A DNA stretch of 39,547 nt from an uncultured Lachnospiraceae bacterium (GCA_902789735.1 CADAOZ010000022.1:1-39547), one strand, 5' to 3'. Positions 27,248-34,341 are shown, numbered from the stretch's first letter. Made by a program: numbers and translations. Notes: a model not told the origin generated them from the letters alone.

Positions 27248-28330
27248 TCACTTCTTCTGCACATCATTAATGAAGAGCTTGCAGAAATGATACCAGTCAT
27301 CATCATCCCGGGTGGAGATCTTAATGACACGGAAAAGGTTCTGAATGACGATACGTGTAATGATGGTCATGAGATTGGCGCTGATCACGAAGCGGGTGTT
27401 CCTGTCGGCAAGGTCCGCAGTCATGTTGTGTGTTTCGACCGGCGTCTGCTCATTGTGGTACTGGACCGCGTCGGCAATGTAATTGAGGACATGGTCGAAT
27501 TCCGGACCCGGATCGATGGAAGGGTAGCCCAGCAGCAGGTGTCTGACAATCTCCTCTTCCGAAGCCGTGATCTTATACTTGGACATGCCCACGATCTGCA
27601 TACAGGGGCTGGCTTCTCTGCCTTTGGAGATGGACAGAGCGGCCGCAATGCCGCCGATATATCTGGGCGCGCGGGAATCAGGACGGTGAAGGATCATGCT
27701 GAGATTGTCCTTGGCGCCCGCCGCGCACTGTAAGAAGATATGGCCGTGGGTCATATTTACAGTGCCTTCATAGAAAAGGTCATCCTGATATTTGTTGATC
27801 AGGATCGACTGGAAGCCTTTTTTCAGGATCGAATGGCTGTTGAAGAGCTCGTGACAGGCATCGTAGCGCTCGTCCGCTTCGTCCCGGGTCAGGCCGAAAT
27901 CCGCCCTGCAGTGGACCATGCCGTCCGCAGGATCCATGTAGACCGCCAGCAGTCCGAATTCCAGCGCCGCAGCGTCCGTGGAGGTCTCCCTTCCCTTAAA
28001 GCTGCTGGTGCCAAAGTAGTAGAGGTAATAAAGACCGATCAGTTTCCTGTGCTCATCCACGGAAACAGCGGCCCTGGCAACGATGGTCATCTCCCGGTCC
28101 TCCAGGTCCTCCAGGAGGAGGTCATTGATGGTGTAGCCCGACAGACGGGACAGATTCATCAGGAAGGGATCCACCCCCGGGATCTTGCCGTTCTGTTTCA
28201 CGGCGTTGATCTGGGCCTGCGATACCCCAAGGGCATTCGCCAGCTCCTTATCCGTGCTGAATCCGGACTTCTTCTTGATGAATTCAAGATTTACGTCTAA
28301 TTTATAAGCTTCTGCAAATCCGTTACTCAT
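27248..28330 (-). CDS. XRE-type helix-turn-helix protein with large C-terminal domain, 360 aa
   Basis: Residues about 10-65 form a phage-repressor-like HTH (SGFSTDKELANALGVSQAQINAVKQNGKIPGVDPFLMNLSRLSGYTINDLL). The remaining 290 residues are not recognised; they include segments such as ISKGREASPCMQIVGMSKYKITASEEEIVRHLLLGYPSIDPGPEF and may sense a ligand. The ATG was chosen for GGAGGGAGAGCAC directly upstream. It is first in the operon with the HD/TGS gene and follows a strong promoter, so it may control a nucleotide-linked response together with its partner (inference). Confidence 0.75.
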   Translation of the reverse strand: MSNGFAEAYKLDVNLEFIKKKSGFSTDKELANALGVSQAQINAVKQNGKIPGVDPFLMNLSRLSGYTINDLLLEDLEDREMTIVARAAVSVDEHRKLIGLYYLYYFGTSSFKGRETSTDAAALEFGLLAVYMDPADGMVHCRADFGLTRDEADERYDACHELFNSHSILKKGFQSILINKYQDDLFYEGTVNMTHGHIFLQCAAGAKDNLSMILHRPDSRAPRYIGGIAAALSISKGREASPCMQIVGMSKYKITASEEEIVRHLLLGYPSIDPGPEFDHVLNYIADAVQYHNEQTPVETHNMTADLADRNTRFVISANLMTIITRIVIQNLFRVIKISTRDDDDWYHFCKLFINDVQKK

Positions 28331-28381
28331 GTGCTCTCCCTCCTCATATGACTTAAACACTTCTGTCCTATAATGGAGACA

Positions 28382-28410
28382 ATCATAGAATACTTTTCTG
28401 ACAATGTAAA
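28382..28410 (-). promoter_or_regulatory. Promoter of the XRE-HD/TGS operon
   Basis: TTTACA (28405-28410), exactly 17 bases, TATGAT (28382-28387), on the minus strand; start near 28375, 45 nt before the ATG. Confidence 0.7.
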
Positions 28411-28569
28411 CCATTTTCAGATTATTTCTAGTGAATTAATTTCTCATTTGTGAATCACTTGTGTTTCCCCGTTGTTATCACGAATTGCTGACCACGGTTT
28501 TGCTATAGCTGTCTCTAATCTGCGGACATTTCTACAGACCAGTCCGCATTGGTAATACATCATAGCAGG

Positions 28570-29361
28570 TTAAGACAAAAAGGATAAAAAGAAAGCGTCA
28601 GGAAGGTTTCCTGGTACTTTCTCACGGGTGAACACATACTGCTTTTCCGAAGACAGTTCTTCCCGGAACCGATACCCGCTCCAGTCAAAGGTCCTGATCT
28701 GTTCCGGTTCGGTGACGCCGTTCGCGGCCATATACCGCACCATCTCACCCCTTGCCATTTTGGCATAAACGCCCTTCTGAACAATCTTACCGCCTTCCAT
28801 TTCACCGAAAACGCAGGTAATGAAGCGGTCGTCCGCCTGCAGATATTTCTCAACACATTTGGAATATTCTTTAGAGGCGAGGTTGATGATCACCCGGCTG
28901 TCGTCCAGGACCTCCCGGTAAAGGCTGTCCCCCCAGAAATCATAGAGGTTCTTATGCCCGGAAACAGCGGCCTTCGTCTGCATTTCCAGCCGGTACGGGA
29001 CCACGCCGTCCATGGGCTTTACGACGCCATAGAAGCCGGACAGGATCCGCAGATGTTCCTGCACGTAATCGTACTGGCCGTCCTCAAATACCGCCGGCGC
29101 CATGTATGTATATTGAATGCCGTCATAGGCCAGCAGGGCGGGCGTGAGATTCCTCCGAAGATCCATATGAGCGAAACGTTCGTTGTTCTGCCTGGCGATC
29201 TTGTCATTACAGGCCCAGAGCTTCTTCTGTTCTTCATAGGACAGACCGCGGATCCACCGGGTCAGAATTTCCGTTTTTTCCAAAAAGACCGGCATCGTTA
29301 AGCCGGCAGATACATCTGTATCTGTGCGCATCTGCTTGGCCGGAGAGATAATGATCCTCAT
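28570..29361 (-). CDS. yaaA: Peroxide stress protein YaaA (UPF0246/DUF328 family)
   Basis: 263 aa, typical length. Family members lower free iron and protect DNA during peroxide stress in E. coli. Signatures are the N-terminal IIISPAKQMR, the central LLAYDGIQYTYM, the GFYGVVKPMDGVVPYRLEM block, INLASKEYSK and FGEMEGGKIVQKGVYAKMARGEMVRY. RBS AGAGGAG. Monocistronic, with no link to its neighbours evident. Confidence 0.92.
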   Translation of the reverse strand: MRIIISPAKQMRTDTDVSAGLTMPVFLEKTEILTRWIRGLSYEEQKKLWACNDKIARQNNERFAHMDLRRNLTPALLAYDGIQYTYMAPAVFEDGQYDYVQEHLRILSGFYGVVKPMDGVVPYRLEMQTKAAVSGHKNLYDFWGDSLYREVLDDSRVIINLASKEYSKCVEKYLQADDRFITCVFGEMEGGKIVQKGVYAKMARGEMVRYMAANGVTEPEQIRTFDWSGYRFREELSSEKQYVFTREKVPGNLPDAFFLSFLS

Positions 29362-29509
29362 TTCAGTACTCCTCTTTCATTAATATGAAAATATGGAGCC
29401 TTCTGTCAGGCCCCTTTCCAGTATAGCACAGGTAAGCTGCCGTTCCCCGATCAGTTACAGCAGGCACAGGCAGGCAAAATATAATCATTTTCGCAAATTG
29501 TAAAAACAG
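29362..29509. other. Intergenic stretch before the aro promoter
   Basis: AT-rich region between divergent yaaA and the aromatic operon. I see no gene; part must hold the yaaA promoter. Confidence 0.4.
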
Positions 29510-29538
29510 TTGACAAACGTGCAAATCACTGATACACT
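29510..29538 (+). promoter_or_regulatory. Promoter of the aromatic amino acid operon
   Basis: Perfect TTGACA (29510-29515), 17 bases, TACACT (29533-29538). The transcript would carry a leader of about 410 nt before pheA. Confidence 0.7.
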
Positions 29539-29655
29539 TTCGTACTATAAAGGATTAAAGTTTCCGGGAGGCTGCAGAAACGGATTCCCAGGGAACGCAG
29601 GCAGACATTTACCGAGCAGCCGCAGAATGGACTGCAGGAAAGGGCATCGGATACT

Positions 29656-29718
29656 ATGAGTTCCTCTCGTATGTTCAACTCCACATTTTGGTTTTACTTT
29701 TACTATTTACCTCTGTAA
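29656..29718 (+). CDS. Aromatic leader peptide, 20 aa
   Basis: The reading frame ATG...TAA encodes a 20-residue peptide whose residues 11-17 are FWFYFYY: three Phe, three Tyr and one Trp in a row. A GGAAAGGG stretch lies about eleven bases upstream. Codons 13-16 (TTT TAC TTT TAC, 29692-29703) are exactly the 5' arm of the following terminator hairpin. A ribosome stalled there for lack of charged tRNA-Phe or tRNA-Tyr would prevent the hairpin from forming, which is classical attenuation of the pheA type. Confidence 0.8.
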   Translation: MSSSRMFNSTFWFYFYYLPL

Positions 29719-29733
29719 AAGTAAAAGTTTTTT
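29692..29733 (+). terminator. Attenuator terminator overlapping the leader peptide
   Basis: A 12-bp stem TTTTACTTTTAC/GTAAAAGTAAAA (29692-29703 with 29715-29726), an 11-base loop, then GTTTTTT. The stop codon of the leader peptide lies at the start of the 3' arm. The AU-rich stem is weak, as suits a conditional terminator. Confidence 0.75.
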
Positions 29734-29816
29734 GTGATGCATACATGTGGATTCAGTCAGATCGATCTCTGCCGCAGGCAAAGTCAGGAACCATAAATCG
29801 ATTGAAAAGTATCAGG

Positions 29817-29849
29817 AACCGTATGGATCACAAATCCATACGGTTTTTT
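29817..29849 (+). terminator. Second leader terminator upstream of pheA
   Basis: Perfect 12-bp stem AACCGTATGGAT/ATCCATACGGTT with loop CACAA, followed by six T. It lies about 110 bp before pheA, and I see no other promoter between it and the gene. The operon must read through it, so it is probably a second regulated attenuator. No T-box motif is visible. Confidence 0.8.
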
Positions 29850-29955
29850 ACGGGAACACCTGAGCAGAAGCATGCTGCAGGAATGATACAGGCAGCGGCC
29901 GGGCAGAATCCGTACCGGCCGGATTTAGAAAAATGAAAGAAGCAGGGCGCCAAAA

Positions 29956-31047
29956 ATGAGAAACGCAAAAGAAGTCCGGGACAGAATCAGAAAAATCGAC
30001 GCGGAGATGGCGTCATTGTTCCAGAAGAGAATGGAAGCGGCCAGGGATATGGCAGCGTATATCAAGGAAAGAGGTCTGCGGGTCGAAGACTGTCAGGACC
30101 TGGAACTGCCGGCTCCCGGCGAGTCCCCTGTCACGGATGAAGTCATCAGCCACTATTATCTGTCCTTCCTGCAGAACACCCGGGACATTTCCAGAAAATA
30201 CCAGGAGCGTCTGGTCAGCGGCGCCATTGCAGCCTTCTGCGGTACGGAAGGCGCCTTTGCCCATATCGCAGCGAAAAAAATCTTCCCTGACGGCCGCTTT
30301 GTTCCCTATTCCTCCTTTGAGGACGCCTATCTGTCCGTGGTGGAAGGTGAGAGCGATTACGCGGTCCTGCCCATTGAGAACAGTTACGCCGGGGAGGTGG
30401 GACAGGTCATGGACCTCATGTTCCGCGGAAGCCTCTTTGTCAACGGCGTCTACCCTTTCCCCATCGTACATGACCTGCTGGCGGTACCGGGAACCCGGAC
30501 GGACCAGATCCGGACCGTCATCAGCCATCCCCAGGCGCTGGATCAGTGCCAGCCCTTTATCAGGAAGCATGGTTTCCAGATCCAGACAGAGGTCAATACA
30601 GCCGTTGCTGCCCGCATTGTAGCGGAGCGCAAGGACCCCTCCCTGGCTGCCATTGCCAGTGAAGAGACAGCCGGCCTGTACGGCCTGGAGATCCTGGATC
30701 ACGACATCAATGAAAGCAAGGATAATACGACCCGCTTCGCCGTCTTTGCCAGGACCGGCAATGTCGAACCGCCGGAAGGCGAAAGCAGCAAATTCATCCT
30801 GCTCTTCCGTGTCAACAACGTGGCGGGCGCCCTGGCGGAAGCCCTGCAGGTCATCAGCCATTACGGCTTCAATATGAATGTCCTGCGCAGCAGGCCCATC
30901 AAGACCACCCCCTGGAAGTATTATTTCTTTGCGGAAGCCGAGGGCAGCCTGTCCTCTCCCGAAGGCCGGGAAATGATCCGGGAGCTCTATAATCACTGTG
31001 ACATGCTCAAGATCGTCGGCCAGTACAGAATGAAGAAGAAAGACTGA
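29956..31047 (+). CDS. pheA: Bifunctional chorismate mutase / prephenate dehydratase
   Basis: 363 aa. Converts chorismate to prephenate and on to phenylpyruvate in phenylalanine biosynthesis. The chorismate mutase domain spans about 1-85 (VRDRIRKIDAEMASLFQKRMEAARDMAAYIKERG). The dehydratase domain (about 90-270) has FCGTEGAFAHIAAKK, VLPIENSYAGEV, SHPQALDQC and the catalytic NTTRFAVFAR. The C-terminal ACT domain (about 280-355, FILLFRVNNVAGALAEALQVISHYGFNMNVLRSRP) should give feedback inhibition by phenylalanine. First gene of the operon, behind two leader terminators. Its ribosome binding site is weak, so the leader may also affect translation. Confidence 0.95.
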   Translation: MRNAKEVRDRIRKIDAEMASLFQKRMEAARDMAAYIKERGLRVEDCQDLELPAPGESPVTDEVISHYYLSFLQNTRDISRKYQERLVSGAIAAFCGTEGAFAHIAAKKIFPDGRFVPYSSFEDAYLSVVEGESDYAVLPIENSYAGEVGQVMDLMFRGSLFVNGVYPFPIVHDLLAVPGTRTDQIRTVISHPQALDQCQPFIRKHGFQIQTEVNTAVAARIVAERKDPSLAAIASEETAGLYGLEILDHDINESKDNTTRFAVFARTGNVEPPEGESSKFILLFRVNNVAGALAEALQVISHYGFNMNVLRSRPIKTTPWKYYFFAEAEGSLSSPEGREMIRELYNHCDMLKIVGQYRMKKKD

Positions 31048-31168
31048 CCGCAGATCCGGAAAACAGAGCGAATATATAAACAGAGTTTTAAAAAAATCGG
31101 GAAACCAAAGCATCATCAGAGCCCGCGGAAGAAACTGGAAAGCGGAAACGTTTCGGAAAGGCGCAAAT

Positions 31169-32251
31169 ATGATCCTACAGATTTGTCCGGGTACAAAAAG
31201 CTATGACATCGTGATCGAAAGAGGCTGCCTGAAAAAGGCAGGAACATTGCTGCCTCTGCAGAGAAAGGTCCTGATCGTGACAGACAGCGGGGTGCCGGAG
31301 CGATACGCGTCCAGCCTTGCCGCGGCCTGTAAAGAGCCGGTGATCTGCACCATCGGTCAGGGAGAGAGCAACAAGAATCTGCAGAATTTCCAGCGTCTGC
31401 TCAGCACCATGCTGGCGAAGGGCTTTGACAGAAACGACTGTGTCGTGGCTGTGGGCGGCGGCATCTGCGGGGACCTGGCAGGCTTTGCGGCCGCCTGCTA
31501 TATGCGGGGCGTTGATTTCTACAATATCCCGACCACCCTCCTCTCCCAGGTGGATTCCTCCATCGGCGGAAAGACGGCCGTCAACCTGGACGGCATCAAG
31601 AACCCTGTGGGTGCCTTCTATCAGCCCGGCAGGGTCCTGATCGACGCAGATGTCCTGGACAGCCTGCCGGCCCGTCATCTGTCGGCGGGTCTGGCGGAAG
31701 CACTGAAGATGGCGGTGACCTTTGACGAAGATTTCTTCCGTTTTTTTGAAGAGATCATCGAACCCTCTTGCGGTGAAAACAAAGAAGAGGACAAGCAAAA
31801 AACACCCGGAGAAAACTTCCCGGAAGGCAAAATATACGAAAACATAGAAGAAATCATCCTGCGTTCCCTGAAGATCAAAAAGGATGTCGTGGAGAAGGAT
31901 GAGAAGGAACAGGGACTGCGGAAAGTCCTCAATTTCGGACATACCATCGGCCATGGCATTGAAAGCGTGGCTCCTGCGGATTCCCTTTACCACGGAGAAT
32001 GCGTAGCCATCGGCATGCTGCCCATGTGCAGCCCGGAAATCAGGGAACGGCTGCTGCGGATTTATGACAGGCTGGGCCTGCCATCCTCCTGCAGCCTGGA
32101 CCTGGACGCGGTCTGCGATTCCATGCGGCATGACAAAAAATCCAGAGGCGGAAAAATCACGGTCATAGAGACCGACCGGATCGGGAGCTACCGCATGCGG
32201 GAGGCAGACGATGCCCAGCTGCGGGAAAAAGCCGCGATGGTCGTAAAGTGA
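31169..32251 (+). CDS. aroB: 3-dehydroquinate synthase
   Basis: 360 aa. Converts DAHP to 3-dehydroquinate, second step of the shikimate pathway, NAD- and metal-dependent. Motifs: the VAVGGGICGDLAGFAAACYMRGV dinucleotide region, IPTTLLSQVDSSIGGKTAVNL, the metal-binding GLAEALKMA, LNFGHTIGHGIES and YHGECVAIGM. A charged insertion at about 200-228 (CGENKEEDKQKTPGENFPEGK) is unusual compared with common AroB. RBS GGAAAGG; 121 bp after pheA with no terminator. Confidence 0.95.
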   Translation: MILQICPGTKSYDIVIERGCLKKAGTLLPLQRKVLIVTDSGVPERYASSLAAACKEPVICTIGQGESNKNLQNFQRLLSTMLAKGFDRNDCVVAVGGGICGDLAGFAAACYMRGVDFYNIPTTLLSQVDSSIGGKTAVNLDGIKNPVGAFYQPGRVLIDADVLDSLPARHLSAGLAEALKMAVTFDEDFFRFFEEIIEPSCGENKEEDKQKTPGENFPEGKIYENIEEIILRSLKIKKDVVEKDEKEQGLRKVLNFGHTIGHGIESVAPADSLYHGECVAIGMLPMCSPEIRERLLRIYDRLGLPSSCSLDLDAVCDSMRHDKKSRGGKITVIETDRIGSYRMREADDAQLREKAAMVVK

Positions 32252-32333
32252 TGGACAGGGATTCTTCAGATAATGCAGCATGTCCGGGGACAGGACGGAA
32301 GCCGCCGGACCCGCTATGAAAGAGGTCATGATT

Positions 32334-33368
32334 ATGAATATGGATTTTAAAAGAAAACTGACAATCCCCATGGAGATCAAGGAGCAGTTCCCTTCCTCCG
32401 CCAATATGCGCAGGATCAAGGAAGAACGGGACCGGGAGATTCTGGATATCTTTACCGGCCGCAGCGACAAGATCCTTCTGATCATCGGCCCCTGCTCCGC
32501 GGATAACGAAGACAGCGTTCTGGATTACGTGAACCGTCTGGCCCCTGTCCAGGAGAAAGTAAAGGATCATATCCTCATCATTCCCCGTGTCTATACCAAT
32601 AAGCCCCGGACCACAGGAGACGGTTACAAAGGGCTGCTGCATCAGCCTGACCCTGAGAGCGGGCCGGACCTGCTCAAGGGCATCATAGCCACCAGAGATC
32701 TGCATATGCGGGTCATTCAGGACACCGGCCTGACCAGCGCGGACGAAATGCTCTATCCGGAGAACCATAAATATCTGGACGACCTGCTCTCCTATGTGGC
32801 AGTGGGCGCAAGATCTGTGGAGGACCAGCAGCACCGGCTGACGGCCAGCGGCATAGAAATCCCGGTAGGTATGAAGAACCCGACCAGCGGCGATTATACC
32901 GTCATGATGAATTCCATCCATGCCGCCCAGAACAGCCATACCTTTATCTACAGGGGCTGGGAAGCCACCTCCGCCGGCAATCCTTTCGCCCACGCCATCC
33001 TGCGCGGCTACACCAACAGCAAAGGTGAGCACCTGACCAATTATCACTATGAGGACGTACTGCGCCTCTGCGAGGCATACGAAAAAAGGCCTGAACTGAC
33101 GAATCCGGCTGTGATCATTGACACAAACCACGAAAACTCCGGAAAGGACCCCTTCCAGCAGCCCCGGATCATTCAGGAAGTCCTTAACAACTGCCAGTAC
33201 AGCAAAAAAATCCGCAAAATCGTGAAGGGTTTCATGGTCGAAAGCTATATCGAAGACGGACGTCAGGATATTAACGGGGGCTGCTACGGCAAGTCTATCA
33301 CCGACGCCTGCCTGGGATGGAACAAAAGTGAACGCCTGATCTATGAGCTGGCGGAACGCCTGGCCTGA
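32334..33368 (+). CDS. 3-deoxy-7-phosphoheptulonate synthase (DAHP synthase, class I AroFGH type)
   Basis: 344 aa. Condenses phosphoenolpyruvate with erythrose 4-phosphate, first step of the shikimate pathway. Signatures: IIGPCSADNEDSVLDYVNRL, YTNKPRTTGDGYKGLLHQPD, VGMKNPTSGDY, IIDTNHENSGKD and the C-terminal SYIEDGRQ...GKSITDACLGW. The start was placed at the ATG preceded by AGAGG eight bases upstream; in-frame ATGs at 32280 and 32316 have poorer sites. Last gene of the operon. Which amino acid inhibits it cannot be told from sequence. Confidence 0.93.
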   Translation: MNMDFKRKLTIPMEIKEQFPSSANMRRIKEERDREILDIFTGRSDKILLIIGPCSADNEDSVLDYVNRLAPVQEKVKDHILIIPRVYTNKPRTTGDGYKGLLHQPDPESGPDLLKGIIATRDLHMRVIQDTGLTSADEMLYPENHKYLDDLLSYVAVGARSVEDQQHRLTASGIEIPVGMKNPTSGDYTVMMNSIHAAQNSHTFIYRGWEATSAGNPFAHAILRGYTNSKGEHLTNYHYEDVLRLCEAYEKRPELTNPAVIIDTNHENSGKDPFQQPRIIQEVLNNCQYSKKIRKIVKGFMVESYIEDGRQDINGGCYGKSITDACLGWNKSERLIYELAERLA

Positions 33369-33443
33369 TGCGGGCAGGGGCGACTGATCAAACAGACAGG
33401 AAAGCCTGACTAAAGCAGGCAGACATATGATCGTTGACAAATA

Positions 33444-33495
33444 ACAGAGTGCTGTCCATCAGCCGGATTCCGGCCGATGGACAGCACTCTGTTTT
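33444..33495. terminator. Bidirectional terminator between the aro operon and the tRNA array
   Basis: Perfect 17-bp stem (33444-33460 with 33476-33492, outer bases ACAGAGTGCTG) with an inner CCGG hairpin. TTTT follows on the plus strand. It also lies just past the last minus-strand tRNA (33522), so it can end both converging transcripts. Confidence 0.85.
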
Positions 33496-33521
33496 ACGCA
33501 GTTTTGCATAGAAGGAAAAAA

Positions 33522-33593
33522 GGTGACTGACGGGATTTGAACCCGCGTATGGCGGATCCACAATCCGCTGCATAGCCGTTCTGCCACAGTCAC
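33522..33593 (-). tRNA. tRNA-His (GTG), lacking encoded G-1
   Basis: Acceptor GTGACTG/CAGTCAC, D-arm GCA...TGC, anticodon stem GCGGA/TCCGC with loop TTGTGGA, T-arm GCGGG/CCCGT. Discriminator C73 is correct for His, but base -1 is T, so the G-1 identity base used by HisRS is not encoded. No CCA. Last gene of the eleven-gene array. Confidence 0.88.
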
Positions 33594-33595
33594 AG

Positions 33596-33667
33596 TATCC
33601 CCGGCACGAGTCGGACGTGCACATGGTGGTTCGTAGCCACCCGGTCTTTCCGTTAGCCTACGGGGAC
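33596..33667 (-). tRNA. tRNA-Arg (ACG) with altered T-loop
   Basis: Acceptor GTCCCCG/CGGGGAT, anticodon stem GGTGG/CCACC with loop CTACGAA (ACG). The T-stem GCACG/CGTGC is perfect, but the loop is TCCGACT: the invariant T55 is C. The D-stem has a C-A mismatch. No CCA. Confidence 0.8.
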
Positions 33668-33671
33668 GTAA

Positions 33672-33743
33672 CGGGCATGACAGGATTCGAACCTGCGTCT
33701 TACGGTTTAAAAGACCGCTGCAAAACCATTTTGCTACATACCC
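33672..33743 (-). tRNA. tRNA-Lys (TTT)
   Basis: Acceptor GGGTATG/CATGCCC, D-arm GCA...TGC, anticodon stem GCGGT/ACCGT with loop CTTTTAA, T-arm GCAGG/CCTGT with loop TTCGAAT. Discriminator G; no CCA. Confidence 0.88.
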
Positions 33744-33746
33744 ATA

Positions 33747-33818
33747 TGTCTCATACAGGACTTGAACCCGTATTGGAGGATTAGAAATCCTCTGTCCTCT
33801 CCTTTAGACGAATGAGAC
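33747..33818 (-). tRNA. tRNA-Arg (TCT)
   Basis: Perfect acceptor GTCTCAT/ATGAGAC, D-stem GTCT/GGAC, anticodon stem GAGGA/TCCTC with loop TTTCTAA, T-arm ACGGG/CCTGT with loop TTCAAGT. Position 9 is C. No CCA. Confidence 0.88.
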
Positions 33819-33819
33819 G

Positions 33820-33892
33820 CGGCGGCCATCGGGCTCGAACCGATATTTCAGGATCCAAAGTCCCGGGTGCTGACCATTTACACCAGGCCGCA
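33820..33892 (-). tRNA. tRNA-Gln (TTG)
   Basis: Acceptor TGCGGCC/GGCCGCC has a T-C mismatch at 1-72; the D-stem is GTGT/GCAC. Anticodon stem CGGGA/TCCTG has loop CTTTGGA, and T-arm ATCGG/CCGAT has loop TTCGAGC. No CCA; it abuts the next tRNA. Confidence 0.85.
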
Positions 33893-33961
33893 AGTGCACA
33901 GATGGATTTGAACCATCTCGAATGGCTTTGCAGGCCACCCTGATCACCTGACCCTATGCAC
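33893..33961 (-). tRNA. tRNA-Cys (GCA) with reduced D-arm
   Basis: Acceptor GTGCATA/TGTGCAC, anticodon stem GTGGC/GCCAT with loop CTGCAAA, T-arm GATGG/CCATC with loop TTCAAAT. Position 8 is G instead of T, and only 16 bases separate acceptor and anticodon stem, leaving at best a three-pair D-stem. Total 69 bases. No CCA. Confidence 0.8.
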
Positions 33962-33964
33962 AGA

Positions 33965-34037
33965 CGGACAGTGTTCGAGTTGAACGAACTCCTGCGGTTT
34001 TTCAGACCGCTGCTTCTACCGAGTTAGCTTACTGCCC
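33965..34037 (-). tRNA. tRNA-Phe (GAA)
   Basis: Acceptor GGGCAGT/ACTGTCC, perfect anticodon stem GCGGT/ACCGC with loop CTGAAAA, T-stem GTTCG/CGAAC with loop TTCAACT. Positions 8-9 are AA, so the conserved T8 is missing. No CCA. Confidence 0.87.
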
Positions 34038-34040
34038 AGA

Positions 34041-34113
34041 TCACCCCCACGGGACTCGAACCCGTATTTCCACCTTGAGAGGGTGGTTACCTGACCAGTT
34101 AGTAGAGGGGGCG
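34041..34113 (-). tRNA. tRNA-Glu (CTC)
   Basis: Acceptor CGCCCCC/GGGGGTG, D-stem TACT/GGTA, anticodon stem CCACC/GGTGG with loop CTCTCAA, T-arm ACGGG/CCCGT with loop TTCGAGT, A73. No CCA. Confidence 0.87.
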
Positions 34114-34117
34114 TGAA

Positions 34118-34190
34118 TGACTCCAGTGAGACTTGAACTCAACATTTCAGCCTTGAAAGGGCTGTGACCTGACCATTAGTCGATGGAGCC
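34118..34190 (-). tRNA. tRNA-Glu (TTC)
   Basis: Acceptor GGCTCCA/TGGAGTC, D-stem GACT/GGTC, anticodon stem CAGCC/GGCTG with loop CTTTCAA, T-loop TTCAAGT with a mismatch at 49-65. No CCA. Confidence 0.87.
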
Positions 34191-34193
34191 GTA

Positions 34194-34266
34194 TGGGCCG
34201 CCAGGGATTCGAACCCTGATTTGACAGATTAAGAGTCTGCTGTAATAACCGTTATACGAGCAACCC
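34194..34266 (-). tRNA. tRNA-Lys (CTT)
   Basis: Acceptor GGGTTGC/GCGGCCC (two wobbles), D-stem GTA/TAC, anticodon stem GCAGA/TCTGT with loop CTCTTAA, T-arm CAGGG/CCCTG with loop TTCGAAT. No CCA. Confidence 0.87.
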
Positions 34267-34270
34267 GGAG

Positions 34271-34341
34271 CAGTCCCCACAGGATTTGAACCTGTAATCC
34301 CAGAATCAGAATCTGATGTGTTGCCGTTACACCAGGGGGCT
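34271..34341 (-). tRNA. tRNA-Gln (CTG)
   Basis: Acceptor AGCCCCC/GGGGACT with a C-A mismatch at 3-70, D-stem GTG/CAC, anticodon stem TCAGA/TCTGG with loop TTCTGAT, T-arm ACAGG/CCTGT with loop TTCAAAT. First gene of the array, six bases after the T-run of the hairpin at 34348-34378. No CCA. Confidence 0.83.

Noticed and set aside
29540..29955. T-box riboswitch in the aro leader
   Set aside because: I find no T-box consensus or antiterminator bulge; the Phe/Tyr-rich leader peptide overlapping the terminator explains the first hairpin better.
30013..33440. Minus-strand open frames of 367, 436 and 425 codons opposite the aro genes
   Set aside because: Antisense to pheA, aroB and DAHP synthase, which are unambiguous.
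33522..34341. Array of ordinary tRNA pseudogenes only
   Set aside because: Nearly all members keep paired stems with compensating wobbles, intact anticodon loops and correct anticodon-specific features, so wholesale decay is unlikely even though several carry odd positions.
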